From Numida meleagris (taxonomy: Eukaryota; Chordata; Aves; Galliformes; Numididae), in assembly GCF_002078875.1 (NCBI RefSeq), contig NC_034411.1, positions 6,813,986 through 6,877,985 on the forward strand: a DNA stretch of 64,000 bases, written 5' to 3'. Positions within the stretch are counted from its first letter, which is position 1, and the number at the start of each line of letters is the position of its first letter. The position numbers were made by a program, and so were the translations under genes. The notes beneath the pieces were generated by a model, which was given only the letters and a program-made list of their open reading frames with translations, was not told the DNA's origin and did not search any database. Of the stretch, positions 33,431 to 45,290 are shown piece by piece.

Positions 33431-33860
33431 CTTGGCTGGACAAGTGGTAAACCTGCAGAGTGGGCCGAGCGAGGCACCCAACCCCGGCCCGTGGCTCCGT
33501 GGGTTCCGCGGGAGGCCTGGGCAGGGCCCTGGGGGACGGGGCAAGGACGGGGAAATCCTTCTTCCCGATAAATAAATATCGTCGGTTGAACAGAGCTGGC
33601 TGAAAAAGATGAAATTGAAGGGAACAACGGAGCGCGCCCTGAAGTGGTGGAGCTTTAAACAAACCTTTCCCCTCTGTTAAGTCTGGCCATGCAAGACGTG
33701 TCACCCGGGGCTCAGTTCACGGCATGGCAATCAGAGCAGCTCCGTGCAGTTCCGCCCGCGGTGCGAGCGGTGCCACGCGTGGGGCTGGGCCCGGCGACGG
33801 CTTTTTGTGGCTTTTGCTTTTGTTTTTCCCTCCCCGCTCACTCCTCCCCTCCCTTAGCCT
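33431..33860. promoter_or_regulatory. Two short CpG-rich patches
   Basis: Nine CpG occur within about 116 bp at 33445-33560 (counted), and a second patch lies at 33735-33805 (CCGCCCGCGGTGCGAGCGG). Neither is near a recognisable exon. They flank the motif cluster that follows. Confidence 0.38.
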
Positions 33861-34330
33861 TTGACCCCCTCTTAATTCATTAACATATTGAATTTTTTCA
33901 ATTTTCCATCTTCTTGCAATAACAATATTAATGCCGGGGCCGAGGCTTGATTGGAGCTAAATTACTTGTTACCTGCTGGCATTTATTTATATGGCATTGA
34001 ATTATAAAGCTTTGCTATTGTCATGCCTTGGGCGAATTGTTTATGACACCAGTAATAGGAGTAATTGTTATTGTTGAAATTACCTGTCAGCTACCCATAG
34101 CAGTGGCCCTTGTCCCACTGACAAATAGTGACAGGGGAGAGGGATCCTCCGCACGTCCTCCTGATGACTTCTCCTCCGATAATAAGGAGTGCAGGGCCTC
34201 TGATAATTTGCCTGTCACTGCCGAGCGCGGCTCAGAGAGAGTTGGCCAAATTGTTGTCATTCACTTTGACAAAGACAGCAAAACGCTCTGGAGCAGGAGG
34301 AGGATTATCAAAATAAATGAAAGCGCTTAC
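33861..34330. promoter_or_regulatory. Strong candidate enhancer: dense TGACA and ATTGTT cores
   Basis: Eight TGACA/TGTCA cores lie in 253 bp, starting at 34019, 34044, 34085, 34119, 34129, 34213, 34255 and 34267. These are the core recognised by MEIS/PKNOX/TGIF homeodomain proteins. Five ATTGTT/AACAAT cores, as bound by SOX proteins, start at 33921, 34036, 34064, 34070 and 34250. About 0.5 TGACA hits would be expected with equal base frequencies. The block is AT-rich, unique and CpG-poor. Motif identity is from established TALE and SOX binding preferences; enhancer activity is inference. Confidence 0.5.
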
Positions 34331-35060
34331 ACGTCCTTTGTTTTGTGTTTTTGTGCGTGTGTGTTTTTCCCCTCCTTCCCCGCTCGTCCGCCTTTATGCC
34401 GGGCTGCAAAGAGGGGACCTGCGTCGTGCCCGCGTGCCTTCCCCGCAGCGTGGGGGACGGCGGGGCTCGTGCCATTTGCTTTCTGTTGCCCTCAGTGCCT
34501 GGCTTTCTAAATATAAATGTATTCATTTATTTTTTTTTCCCCCTAAGGCTGCCCGTGTCTCAGGAATCGAAAGATAAACGCTTGGGTGGTGTTTCTGCAG
34601 GGTGGATTTTTTTGCTGGTTTTATTCATTTATTTTTTTGGCTTGGTTTCTCTCCCACCACCATCAGCGGTGATGCCCTCATGCCATCTCCCACAGTCTCT
34701 GCCCCAGCCCAGCGTCTCCTCCAACAGAGGAGGTGCCACAGTGGTAATGAGGTGGTGTGAGGGGTGGCAGAGCTGGGCTGCCCACCCAACCCGGAGCACC
34801 CACCCCACATCTCCCCAGCTTGCCTTGTGGAAGCACCCAGCGCTTCAGCTGGGCTTCATGCCCAGGGAGCCACCGCCTGGGGCTGCGTTAGGCCCTTTGC
34901 TGCTTTTAGCCATGGGCAAGCCCTGGTGGCTAAGGCATTGCTGTGGCTGGTCCATGCCGACGTCTGTGAGCCCCGGCCTCGCCATGCTTGCTCACGCAAG
35001 GAGCTGGGAAATTTTGGCAGTGGTGAACCAAACCGCCGACTTTGACTTCACACGGGCGCA
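34331..35060. other. GC-moderate sequence containing the window's longest chance frame
   Basis: The plus-strand frame at 34345-35109 is open for 254 codons, the longest here. Its translation is proline-, serine- and phenylalanine-rich with runs encoded by T tracts, overlaps other frames, and matches no domain. A CpG-rich patch lies at about 34378-34475. Confidence 0.5.
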
Positions 35061-35640
35061 GAAAGCGTTTGTTTCATTTGTAACGATTGGGCTCAAGCAC
35101 ATAATTTAGCCAAATTATCGGCTGCCTCCATCTTTCCAGGGAACGAGCGCAAACAATGTTTTAGGAACAGACATCTAAATTTAGTAGGTTTTGAATAATT
35201 GATAGGATCGGGTGACAGAAGATAGAAACTTATGTTTCTAATCATCCCAAAGCATTTTCTCGTTCCTCCCGCCCCTAAATGAAGTCACTTTGTTTGCAGT
35301 TAAATACAAGGAAGATGTCCACTTAACAAGTCTAAAATTGTGATACCATTAAGGAGTTTTCTGCGGTAATAAAACGCGGGGACATGCCTGGGAACGCGAT
35401 CTGTAAGGCAGATAATTTTTAAGAATGCGGCTCGTCCTTGCTTTGTCTGGGGAGAGACACACGAGCGATCCTGGGAGGGGAAAAAACAAGGCACGCTTCG
35501 AAATGAAGATATTTAGGATGTGCAATACATTTCAGGGCGTTGCTGGAAGCTCCCATTTGATGCTTTTCCTATAAAGCCTAAATTAAGCCTCCGAGGGATG
35601 GCGATGCGTCTCCTGCTCCTAGTTCCACCGAAAACCAAAA
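35061..35640. promoter_or_regulatory. Candidate conserved noncoding sequence
   Basis: AT-rich unique DNA including AACGATTGGGC near 35081, a TTTGAATAATTGATAGG segment near 35190 and ACCATTAAGGAGTTT near 35345. The last 15-mer recurs near 42050, but one such match is expected by chance in a window this size. Confidence 0.28.
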
Positions 35641-35760
35641 TAGGCTTTAAATGGCAGCGTTACAAACACTCGAGCGCGCTTCCGCGCGCGGCGATCGTCG
35701 TCCTCCCTGATTCCCCCCTACGTTCCCAAACACGGAGCCAGCGTCAAGATAATGCAGCTT
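35641..35760. promoter_or_regulatory. Short dense CpG patch
   Basis: CGAGCGCGC and CCGCGCGCGGCGATCGTCG fall within about 40 bp, and at least 13 CpG lie within about 90 bp (counted). It stands alone between AT-rich blocks with no exon or promoter element recognised. Confidence 0.4.
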
Positions 35761-36830
35761 TACCTCCCAAGCTCATTGGAAATGTAAACTTTGAGCAAAT
35801 AGCGATTGCTCGTGTAGCCGCATTGCTGAGGTGACTGGCAGCAAATTCCTTTCTCTTCCTCCCTCCCTTCCACGCAGCGTTTTGAAATACCCATCAGTGT
35901 CAAAGGAAACTGCGCAGAGCGCTGCTGCTGCTCTAAATAAGGCAGAGCAATGTTGAGAGAGAAACGTCAAAAAAAAAAAAAAAAAAGAAAAAAAAGATCT
36001 CGTCGGATTAAAGTGACATTTCTGTACCGTGTCACGGAGGATGACAAAGCTTCGTGTTTTGCATAATTTCAAAAAGAGATCCTTCATAAAATACCCAGCG
36101 TATAAACAGGCAGCGGGCTTTTGTTTTAAACATTTAAGATCAAAAGTTATAGGAAGGACAATTAATATTGCCTATTAAAATCCCATGTTATTCTTAGAGA
36201 TACATTTTGTGGTCACTGAGTGTAAATAAAAGCAAAGGAACCGAGCCACGGTTTCTCACTAACGCGTGATCTAGAAATATGAAAAGGCAATTTCCAGCTT
36301 TTTTTTCCCCCTAAGTTGCTCTTAGATGTGTTTGCTGAATAAACTGGATTAACTGTATTTAAAACAAGAGATAAAGAACAGATTTTTATTACGCCGCACG
36401 GGCTGCAGGGTTTGCATGCTCCTCTCAGCGCGCTCCGTGCCCGGGACAAAATATTTATATTTTACCTTTTTTGACACTTTATACAATAAGCCAAAAAATC
36501 CCAGCGACGCTACAGAGATGGGGGTCAGTGGGGAGCGCTGAAAACAACACGTTTTGCCCCTTTCTGTTCCTGGCCAAAGGCCGGCACGTTCCTCCCGCGA
36601 CTTTTGTTTGCAGTTCTGCAGCAGGATTAGGGAGCAGGGAGGGACGAGCTCGCTCAGCTGAAGGACCTCGCGTTGCATCTGCCTGAAAAACTCCACGGCT
36701 GCTGATAATCCCAAGCTAATGGCCAGAGCGGGGCCGTAAGAGCGAGCCTGCTCGCAGCTGAATTTCAATGGGCGCTTTCTCAAAAATAGGTACAAAGAAA
36801 AGAATTTAGACAAATTTGCCTCTTAACCTT
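35761..36830. other. Mixed unique sequence; A-run
   Basis: An A-rich run lies at 35969-35995. A CpG-containing patch lies at 36560-36680. A 154-codon minus-strand frame (36813-36349) lacks any domain. Confidence 0.4.
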
Positions 36831-37260
36831 TAAAGATTTCCTGCCTGTTCCAGTATGTCCTTTATTGCATTAATTTTTTATTTAAATTACACCATTAACT
36901 GGATATGAATTTATCAAGAATACATATATTGATTTATAAAACAGTATCATTAATTATTATAATAGCTAGATGTAGCTGATATTACAAAGCCATTTAAAGG
37001 TTTTTAATATAACTTGGACATACATAGATAGATAGACATTATGGACAAGACTACAATTTAAACTGGCTACCAGCAGTTAATGAAATCCTTGATTTATCTT
37101 CTCGTTTAGAGATTGATTATATTGTTGCTTTGCAAAACTATTTATTTTGTGCCATTTTTCAAAGGATGCCTCGATAAAAGAAAAAAAAGATAAATAAAAG
37201 ATTCAGTCAATTCTCAAAGCATATTTGGTTTTATATTTTCTTTCTTAATGCTGCCGTTGA
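36831..37260. promoter_or_regulatory. Candidate conserved noncoding element, very AT-rich
   Basis: About 430 bp of very AT-rich, non-repetitive DNA with many TAAT/ATTA cores, for example ATCATTAATTATTATAATAG around 36947. The core count is roughly what the base composition predicts, so it is not evidence by itself. A TAGATAGATAGA stretch lies at about 37025. Texture, not motif statistics, makes this a candidate. Confidence 0.33.
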
Positions 37261-37860
37261 TAATTTATTACAAGTTTGGAGCCTTGTCACCCTCGCAAAG
37301 AATTAGCTTGCATGAGAGCAGCTCTGTTTTGCAAATGCGCAAATTCACATATTTGGAGAAAAATAAAATTAAAAATAAAAAATAAGGAAAGAGGCTGTTC
37401 TTCCAACAACACTGTGCATATTTCATAAAACAAAAACCAACAGAATGCCTTCCTGGCATAGAGTCCTTAGGCATAGTTTTGTTTAAGCTGTGGAAAAATG
37501 GCACTTACCCTAGTGCTGCAAAGCAGGCAGTCATGGAGAGCATTTTGATTTAAAATGCAATCTGAAGAGAAGAAAAAAAAAAAAAAGAGGAATGATATAA
37601 ACAAACAATACACCGCTTTCAAGTTACTCCTAAAATGTTCCTAGATTAACTAATACATTGAAAGTTTAAATCTTTACACATTGTTCTTGAGGGGCTATGT
37701 CTCTTGACTCTTTATTTATATCACTTATTCTTGTCTGGCAACATATGTTCCCGATTTATTATAGTATTTTTACTGTTAGCCAGACAAATGTAAGGGCTAG
37801 CTGAGAAGAGTAGTTTCATCTGATGAGTTTAACAATTGCAGGGCATCCTTGAGGGTTAGC
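37261..37860. other. AT-rich unique sequence, possible continuation of the element
   Basis: Continues AT-rich with an A-run at about 37570-37585 and TTTATTTATATCAC near 37711. No gene or repeat was recognised. Confidence 0.35.
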
Positions 37861-39880
37861 CAATGGGCTCTTTTGAAGCTATAATACTCACCATTAACCG
37901 TTTGGATGCTGAAATATTTGCATTGTCCAAGTTGGGGCTTCCCCGGTGCAAGCCTCTTTGTTTCAAGCAGGCTCGCAGGCACATGCACCATGGTGGGCGA
38001 GGGCTGCCCTCCAGCAAGCGCTGCCCTACCTCCAGTACGCGCTGTGCTGCCAGAGCCAGCGTGCCACCAGCCCACGGGGCGTGTGCCCCCCTCCCATGGG
38101 GTAAGGAAAAAGGAGTGCAGAAAATAATTCTTAAGACGTCTAAATCTAGAGCGTGTGGCAAATATTAACCACGGGTTCATGATTTCCCAATGTCATTACT
38201 TGACTGCCTTTTGGTGGAGAGGAAGGCGTTTTCCATCAAAGCACATCCCCAAACCATGTATTGTAAATGGACGCCCGGACACCTGGGGGAAAAGGTGGGA
38301 GGAGAGGTGGTGAGGAGCTGGGTCCTACGTTTTACACATGTCATGTTCAAGCAATTCGTTCTGGAGTAGGAACCCATGCTTTTCCCACCTTCTATTTCCT
38401 CTCTCATCTCTCTCTCTGTTCGATGCCTAGAGGCTCCCACATCTCCACTAGAAAACCAGTGTGTTTGGCACCATCACCACTCTTTGATTGAGTACTCAAG
38501 CAGGTTCCCAGATCCATCAAGACTTGGGGATGTCTTGTGGGGAGTTCCTAACGTCACCCCACATCCACAGTTCACAGCCTTCAGGCACACGGTCCAACCA
38601 TGACACCCGAAAGTACATCCCGCCATGGATGTCATCTGTCATGGGATGCTCAAAGAGCACAGGGGCAAATCCAGAGCAGGTTGTAGGGCACAAATGACAT
38701 TTCTTGCCCTTGGGAATTAAGTCAGACCTTGGTGATAGAAGGCAGCTCTGAAAAGTTTCAGTTTCCTTGCATCCTTGGGAAACAAAGCTCCATGTAAAGC
38801 TTGCACAAGGCCACATCTTTGGTGTGGTGATCTGTTTGGGAGCAAGACGCAGCAAGAAAAATGCAGTGTTTCAGGCAGAATGAGCATTTATAAATGAGCA
38901 ATAAATAGAATAATTCAAATTCTCTGGAGTTCTTGGAAAGGAATATATGACTTGGTGGACCAGGGCACGTCCCCTGCTGTCACTGGTGGAGCCTTGGCCA
39001 ACACCATGCAACACAGTTGTTCCTGGAAGAAGTACTCCCATATTACTTCACTTTGACTTAACAGAATTTCAGTTGTCCTGGGCTCAGCTGTTTGTTTTCA
39101 CATTTTAAAATTGGCCAAATGTTCCCCATGTTTATTGCGGGGGGGGGCTGATAAGAAGCTGAACTTCCTAAAAAAAAGGCTTGGATTCTGACACATGAAA
39201 AACATTGCATGGAGGTGGAGATTTTTCTTTCTGATCAGTTTTCTGTAGCCCAACTTCTCCTTATTTTTTTTCCCCCTAAATTAAATTTTAACTGCATTTA
39301 TCTGACCTCCTGCCACAATTTTCAGCCCAGAGCAATCCATTGGATACAAGGTCGAGGTACGCAGTGGCACCAGCTGCAGAGGGAGTGGGCACAGCAGGGC
39401 AGCCGCCATCAGGGCTGGGGGGCTTTGCCCCCATCTTTCCAAAGCCTGCATTTAGGCAGGTGCCTCTGGGTGTCCTGGACAAGCATCAAAGATGTTGTTA
39501 CCGGGGCTTTGAGCATGTGGCTTAACACCCATTTAGCGTTCCATTTTAAGGAGGTTTCTGGCAACTTCATAATTAAGCTAATAACCTCTCCTGATCTCGT
39601 GTCACCCTCCCCCCAGCACTTTTGTTGTGGGGTGGGGAGGGAGGGTGGGAGAGCAGCGCAGCCCCTCAATCACTCGCTCTGTTTTGTCCATCACCTTGGT
39701 TTCTTTCCCCTGTTTTTGACCTGCACTTTTTCTGGATCAGACACTGGCAGGTTGAGAGGTAATAAGAACCAGATGGACAGAGTCAGAAATTGCCCAAATG
39801 GGTACGAGAATGTGGGGAGCTGTCAGGCATGGAGAGAAGCTGGAATTTTTCAGCAATAAAATGGGATTTATCGCCACTCT
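37861..39880. other. GC-moderate unique sequence, nothing recognised
   Basis: Frames on both strands at 37797-38180, and a 216-codon plus-strand frame at 39209-39859, lack domains. A G-run lies at 39139-39147. No transposon family was recognised. Confidence 0.5.
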
Positions 39881-41220
39881 ACCACAGTCATTGCCGACAA
39901 CCGTTTACCTTGACAGAAACCCCATTCCAATAGGCCACGCCGATGCAGATTTTTTTTTTTTTCCCAAAGAGTGATGATTGGTATTTGTTCTAAGGCTCAA
40001 ATGGCCTGCACTAAAGGTGAAGCATTAGGCCAAAGTCCTGTATTCCCTACTGAGGCAAATGAACCTGCTAAAATAAGTTCCTTCCACAATAGCTGTGTAA
40101 TTGAAACCAGAAAGTGAGAGAATTTGATAAATTGCTTGACCCTGAAGGAATGTTAAGGTCATAAATTTTCATTGCTTTTTTTTTTTGCCTCTTTTTTGGG
40201 AAAAAAAAATAATTCTCCTTTTATATATATTGATTATGTTTAGCATTTGTCTCCGAATTCCAGCTCCCAGATCATTAGCCGTCAGTCGGCCATCCTTTCC
40301 CAATGGGTGACAATTACGAGGTTTCCAGCATCCCCACACCTACACCTTCCAGGGGAGGTGAAGGACACAAAATACTCACAAACAGCAGCTCTTATGTCCG
40401 ACGGTGAAGGAGTCTGCCACGTTGTAGCACTAAACCCGAAATGGGGAGCTTAGCAAGTGCAATCCGTTCAGAAGGATGGAGGACAAAACTGGGCTGTGCT
40501 TGGAGAATGATGGAGCAAAAAAAAATGTCAGCAAATCGTTTACGGGGAAATCAAACATTTATTGCCCTTCTTTCCTTTTTATTTTTTTTTCCCTATCTTC
40601 TAGTCAAAAAGGATGTTTGCTGTGTTATTGAATAATAAGTGCAGATGTCCCTCAGAGCTCAAAAGACCCAAACAAACCCCAGACAACAGAGTACGTTATC
40701 ATGGGAAGACACGTGTTGATAATAAATAAATGGAATAAAACAACAACAAAAAAGAAAGGTTGAGAAGAATTAGGAGAATAACCAGCAAGGTAAAATATCC
40801 AGCAGTTCTCCCCTCCCCATGCTTGCAACCGTCAATAAATACAGCCGCGCTAAAATCATAGGCTGAGGAGGACTGGGGGCACAGGGAAGTGTTTCGGTTC
40901 TGTTCTTTATTTTTTTTTTCCTCCTGTAGCAAAATTCATCTCTTTAACTGGACCGGCTCCTGCTTCACCACTGATTGAAATCTGCTATCACGGAGCAATT
41001 GCTCTTTATAATCGAGCTGCTTTTCCCCCCTGCTTGGAATCTAACGTCTGAGAGGCAAAAATCTCCTTGTAGCACTTCAGCGAGGCATTCCACTTTCCGT
41101 AGACATACACACTTAACCCAACATGAAGCGAGTTAAATAATCATTAGCACAGTAACCCATTGCTATCAAAAACTTATTGGTCCTCTAAATTTTAAATTAA
41201 TGGCCTGTCTTCCCGTTCCC
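39881..41220. other. AT-rich unique sequence with homopolymer runs
   Basis: T-runs occur at about 39950-39962, 40177-40187 and 40909-40919, with an A-run at about 40201. The 40970-41190 part (a TTTATAATCGAGCTG segment, TAAATAATCATTAGC, AAATTTTAAATTAATGG) has the texture of a conserved noncoding element. Confidence 0.3.
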
Positions 41221-42179
41221 TGTGCGTGTGTGTGTCTGCTTTTTGGCCACTTCGGTGCCTAGTCATAGACGTTTTACCGGCGCATATCAGGCGATTTGCA
41301 TTATTGACATTTCAATTTCTAAAATTAAAAAGAAAAAGAAGAACAACCACAAAACAAAGCAAACGACAAGGACAAGCAGCGCAGAGGAGAATAGTTCCCG
41401 CTGAGTTGTTTCATCCGTAGATCTCTGATTCCTAACTAAGCTGTCCTAGTGTTAATTAGCAGCCAATATTTGACAAACCAACTAAGAAATGCACTCTGTT
41501 CCTCTGCAGCCAGGTTGCTATAGCAGAGAAATTTCCTTGAGAAAGCATGAAAAAGAGGAGATAAAGCAAAAGAACAGACACAGTGCCTCGATAAAATTCT
41601 AGCAAAAGAGAGCTCGATAATTTATACTCACTTCATTTTTTTAAGAAGTTAAATAAAACTATGGTGGGGTAATATTTTATATCCTTCTTTTTTGCTTTTG
41701 AAGAACCTTTTTTACCCACAAACTGCTAGATTCCTGGACCAAATCCCTTCTTTCTTTTTTATTTTCTTGAGTCCTGAAGTAATTTCTAGTCATTTCAAGG
41801 CAGTTACTTATCCAGAGAATGAAGGAGTATCAGCTGTGTTTCAATTAGAGAAGGAAAAAAGATAAAGACTTGGATCGTAACCTAAAAACGTGAAGTGACA
41901 TATTACGATGAGAAATTTCATATGTTGCTGTATAAATATTTTAATAAAAGTCTAAAATAATGTGTCTGCCTCCTGCTTTATAAAAGAGAGGGGATTATGA
42001 AGTGCAAATGATGCAGCTTAGATGTATATATCTGACTGGGAATTTTCACCATTAAGGAGTTTCATCATGCCTCTCCTCTGGAATTTGGTTTTAGAGCCAT
42101 TTCAGATCCCCGTCCCCAAAAAAGTATAAATCTCGTAAGCATAAATGAAATATGATCGGCAAGTGGCTTCAATCACTAC
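41221..42179. other. AT-rich unique sequence, possible conserved blocks
   Basis: GTGTTAATTAGCAGCCAATA near 41449, TTTATACTC near 41622 and a TATAAATATTTTAATAAAAG segment near 41931. No gene or repeat was recognised. Confidence 0.3.
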
Positions 42180-42500
42180 TATTTTTGCAAACTAACGTTC
42201 GGCTGATGCAACTCGATTTTGTTTTGCATTGCATTAGTGTCACGGTGGCAATGACTGGCCTTTATTCACCGAGCATTTGAGTCAGCACTTTGAGACATTT
42301 TTCAAATTAGGTCATACTGCAAATTTGCAGCTGATACAAAGGTTGATTAAGAGAGCTCCGCAATTTTAAAGGGATGTCGTGTGAGGAGAATTAAGGTCCG
42401 CGTGATAGTTCCAGGAAATGTGAGGCCCCATAACTAGGTGGGAATAATGTATGGGCTATATGGGGAAAGAACATATTTCCTCAGAGCGCTTGAAGTAATA
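42180..42500. promoter_or_regulatory. Candidate conserved element with MARE-type and palindromic sites
   Basis: TGAGTCAGCA at 42278-42287 matches the extended AP-1/MAF half-palindrome (TRE-type MARE). CTGCAAATTTGCAG at 42317-42330 is a perfect 14-bp palindrome made of two inverted TGCAAAT-like halves. ATACAAAGG and GGTTGATTAAG follow. The sites are seen directly; occupancy is inference. Confidence 0.35.
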
Positions 42501-45290
42501 CTCATTTACAATTTAACAAAGTCCTCCCCTGGTTACGGAAGAATTGTGTTCCAGGATTCAAAAACAAGCCGTGAATGACAGCAGGGATGTAGCAACGTGA
42601 GCACCTTCCTCGCTGCTTCTCCACCTTGGTGGGTGCAGACCTCCTGCCCTGCCCAGGAAAAGCCAGCCCCATTCCACAGCGATACCTGAACGGATAGGGA
42701 AGCCAAATCTGGGGATTTACAGAGCAGCCACCAGGAGGGACCTCCAGCCATGGCCACAGATCCAACCTGGAGGCAGCCTCCTGACAAGGGGAGCTGCTGG
42801 GCGCTGGAGGAGTTGGATGGCCGATGGGGAAGCAAGATGAGACATCTCACCAAAGGACCAGAGTTCTTGAGAGGGCAAACCCAAACCTAACAATTTTGTG
42901 GCGCTTTGGGAATTTTGTTTTTCAAACTTTCGTGACAGAGAACAAAAACTCCTTAGGAGCAGAGAGCTCCTCGTAATGGAATGTAAGTGGATAAGAGTCG
43001 CTTGCCAGCCCCGTTTTGATTTAACTCCCCGGCCCACTTGACGAGGCTGCTATTAACATCAAGTTTGCCTGGCACATCAGTGCTCGGGATGGGATGCAAA
43101 CAAGGAAGATTACGGCTTCAGCCATGCTGGAAGCAGCATTTAACCCCCTGCCATCAAAACTCGAGTCCCCAAGTTATCTTTCCTACCCTCAAGACTATTA
43201 TCATGATTTCAAGGTCTAACAGCAGTGAAATAAAATGTCAGATTGGAGCCCAAAGAGAGATCTCTTGCGGCATGAACAACCATGAAATCCGGAGAAACGT
43301 TTCACATTCTCCTTTTGTATTTCCCCTCATTCCTTTGTAGTGGGGTCCTTGAACTCGTGTTTTGAACGTGGGCAGCCGGCTGCGTTTCATGAATTTGATC
43401 TCTCCATTCCCCATATGTTTCTGGATACAGTTACTTCCCCACAACCTTCTCTGACAGTACAACACCTCGAATCCCTTGGAGTGGCAGAGCCTATTTTATT
43501 CCCAGTCACTTTCAATTTGCCTCTGGTGTTTCGCTGAAGGTTGGAGTTGAATGTGACTTCCAGGACCAAGCGCAAGGATGGAGCAAGCAGCAGGCCACAA
43601 GAAACAGCAAGAAGCTACTGGAGGTGGTGGATCGCAGGAGGACTGGAACGGGAGCAGGAACTGCTTGCAACCACCACCAAAATATTTCAATATTTCAAGC
43701 TGTTTCAGTTCTCTTAACCCTGTCCTACTGGGAGAGGGGAAAATTCTCGCTAAATCCAGAAGCTAAATGTAGTAAATGAGACTTAAAGGCATGAACATCA
43801 GCAGCCCAGGGTAGATGTCTGCTGCGGCAGCCCAAATAACTCCTGCAGACCTACAGCACCCGCTCCGCAGAACCCAGCAGGAACAGCATAGAGGCATCTG
43901 CTGCTGCTCCTGGGGCTACTGCCCCTCTCCAGTGCTCCAGGAGCTGGGCATCAGGCGAAGAAAAAAAAATGAACTCCTTCCAGAGTGACTCAAACCAATC
44001 GTGGGAAAACAAATTGGGAGTTCCAAAAAAAAATAATAATAAAAAAGCAAAAAAAAAAATTTCCTACTGCCTTTTGAGCCTTTGTGGGGACACTGAGAAC
44101 ATGATTCCAAGCTCTTTTGTTCTTCCCTAAGGGATGGAAAGCTGCTCTTAATACAAGAAAACAAAGCCCTCCACTGCCACTACCGACAAAAAAAGCCGAA
44201 ACACTCATGAGCACTTTGCTCCAGGCACTGTGGCAGTTAGGAAAAATCATTGCAACCATCACAAGACTTGGCAGCACCAGGGCCATGCCAGCAGAGTGCT
44301 CTTCCCCATTACTGTAAATCACAGGCCTAGCCCAGTTTGTTGCAAAACAACCAATTGTGGCTCCTTGAATGCGATAAATAAAAATACCATCCCTCGGTGC
44401 ACTTGACTAGCATTTGTGGAACTGAGAGGAAAATTCATACTTCTGCAGGGAGCGAATGAGTCACAAAGAGGAGCTTCCAGCAAACATGTATCTCCCTGTG
44501 CCTCCATCCCCATCCACGCGATTGCTGTGGTGAGACAACCACTTCTAGGCACCGCAGCGTTTGGAGACGTGGAGCTTGGGGTTGCTTCGGCTTGGGTTGT
44601 TGTGATTTCTGCTAGCTGCATCCACACTTGCACCAAAGCCTGATTCATGGAGGCAAAGCAAAGCTGAAGCGGTCCCTGCGCTGCGGGGACACTGGGGCTG
44701 GTTGCAGAGGGCAGCGTTCACCTGTCACATTTCCTGCTTGGCCAAAAATAGCCCTCAGATAATCAGCCCAAAGCCGACTGGAGCAGCTCTTCTTCATGCA
44801 CACAGCTGAATACTTACGGGGGAAATTCGAGGCCAGGCTGCCTCACCCTCCTCCCCGACCCTGCTGGTGGCCAGCTGGCACTCCCCGGCGAGGAGGCATT
44901 GCGGCTCCTCACGTGCCAGCTGGCTACCAGGGACACCGGCAGCGGGGGACCCACGGCCAACCGAGCCAGCCTGACCCCCCGAGTCACCCGATGGAAATTA
45001 CAGTGTGCCCTCACACGCTGATGTGGGGATGAAATCCATCATTTCTGCCCTTTCCTTCTTCCCCACCTCTTGTCACCACCACCATCACCACGCAAAGCCC
45101 CCTTCGATGCCATGACTCCTGCTACGCCGCGTGACCCGTAGCCTCACGTACAAACCCATCCGCTGAGCAGCTATACAGTAAGCCCTCCATCTTCACTGCT
45201 ACATCTTGTCTGCAAACGAGCTCGAGCTTCAGATAAGAAGGGGAAGAGCCAAGTGGTTAGGGGCAGCCAGTTAGCCCCACCAGCTCCACT
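42501..45290. other. GC-moderate unique sequence, nothing recognised
   Basis: Frames of 60-110 codons overlap on both strands throughout. An A-rich segment lies at 44022-44062. GCCACCAGGAGGGACC at about 42725 is a weak CTCF-like match with two core mismatches. No transposon was recognised. Confidence 0.5.

Noticed and set aside
34345..35109. Longest open frame in the window, 254 codons on the plus strand
   Set aside because: The translation is rich in proline, serine and homopolymer-encoded phenylalanine, has no recognisable domain, and overlaps other open frames. Chance openness in GC-moderate DNA explains it.
36870..37140. Apparent excess of TAAT/ATTA homeodomain cores
   Set aside because: The count is close to expectation for DNA this AT-rich, so it is not evidence of a homotypic cluster.
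39209..39859. Plus-strand frame of 216 codons
   Set aside because: No domain; it is composed of mixed low-information sequence and is crossed by a minus-strand frame.
35345..42063. Shared 15-mer ACCATTAAGGAGTTT near 35345 and 42050
   Set aside because: A few exact 15-mer pairs are expected by chance in 64 kb, and the flanks do not align.
42216..42234. Possible third copy of the duplicated element (TTGTTTTGCATTGCATTAG)
   Set aside because: It resembles the 20-bp block at about 16 of 19 positions, but the GATGAACAG block is absent at the expected distance.
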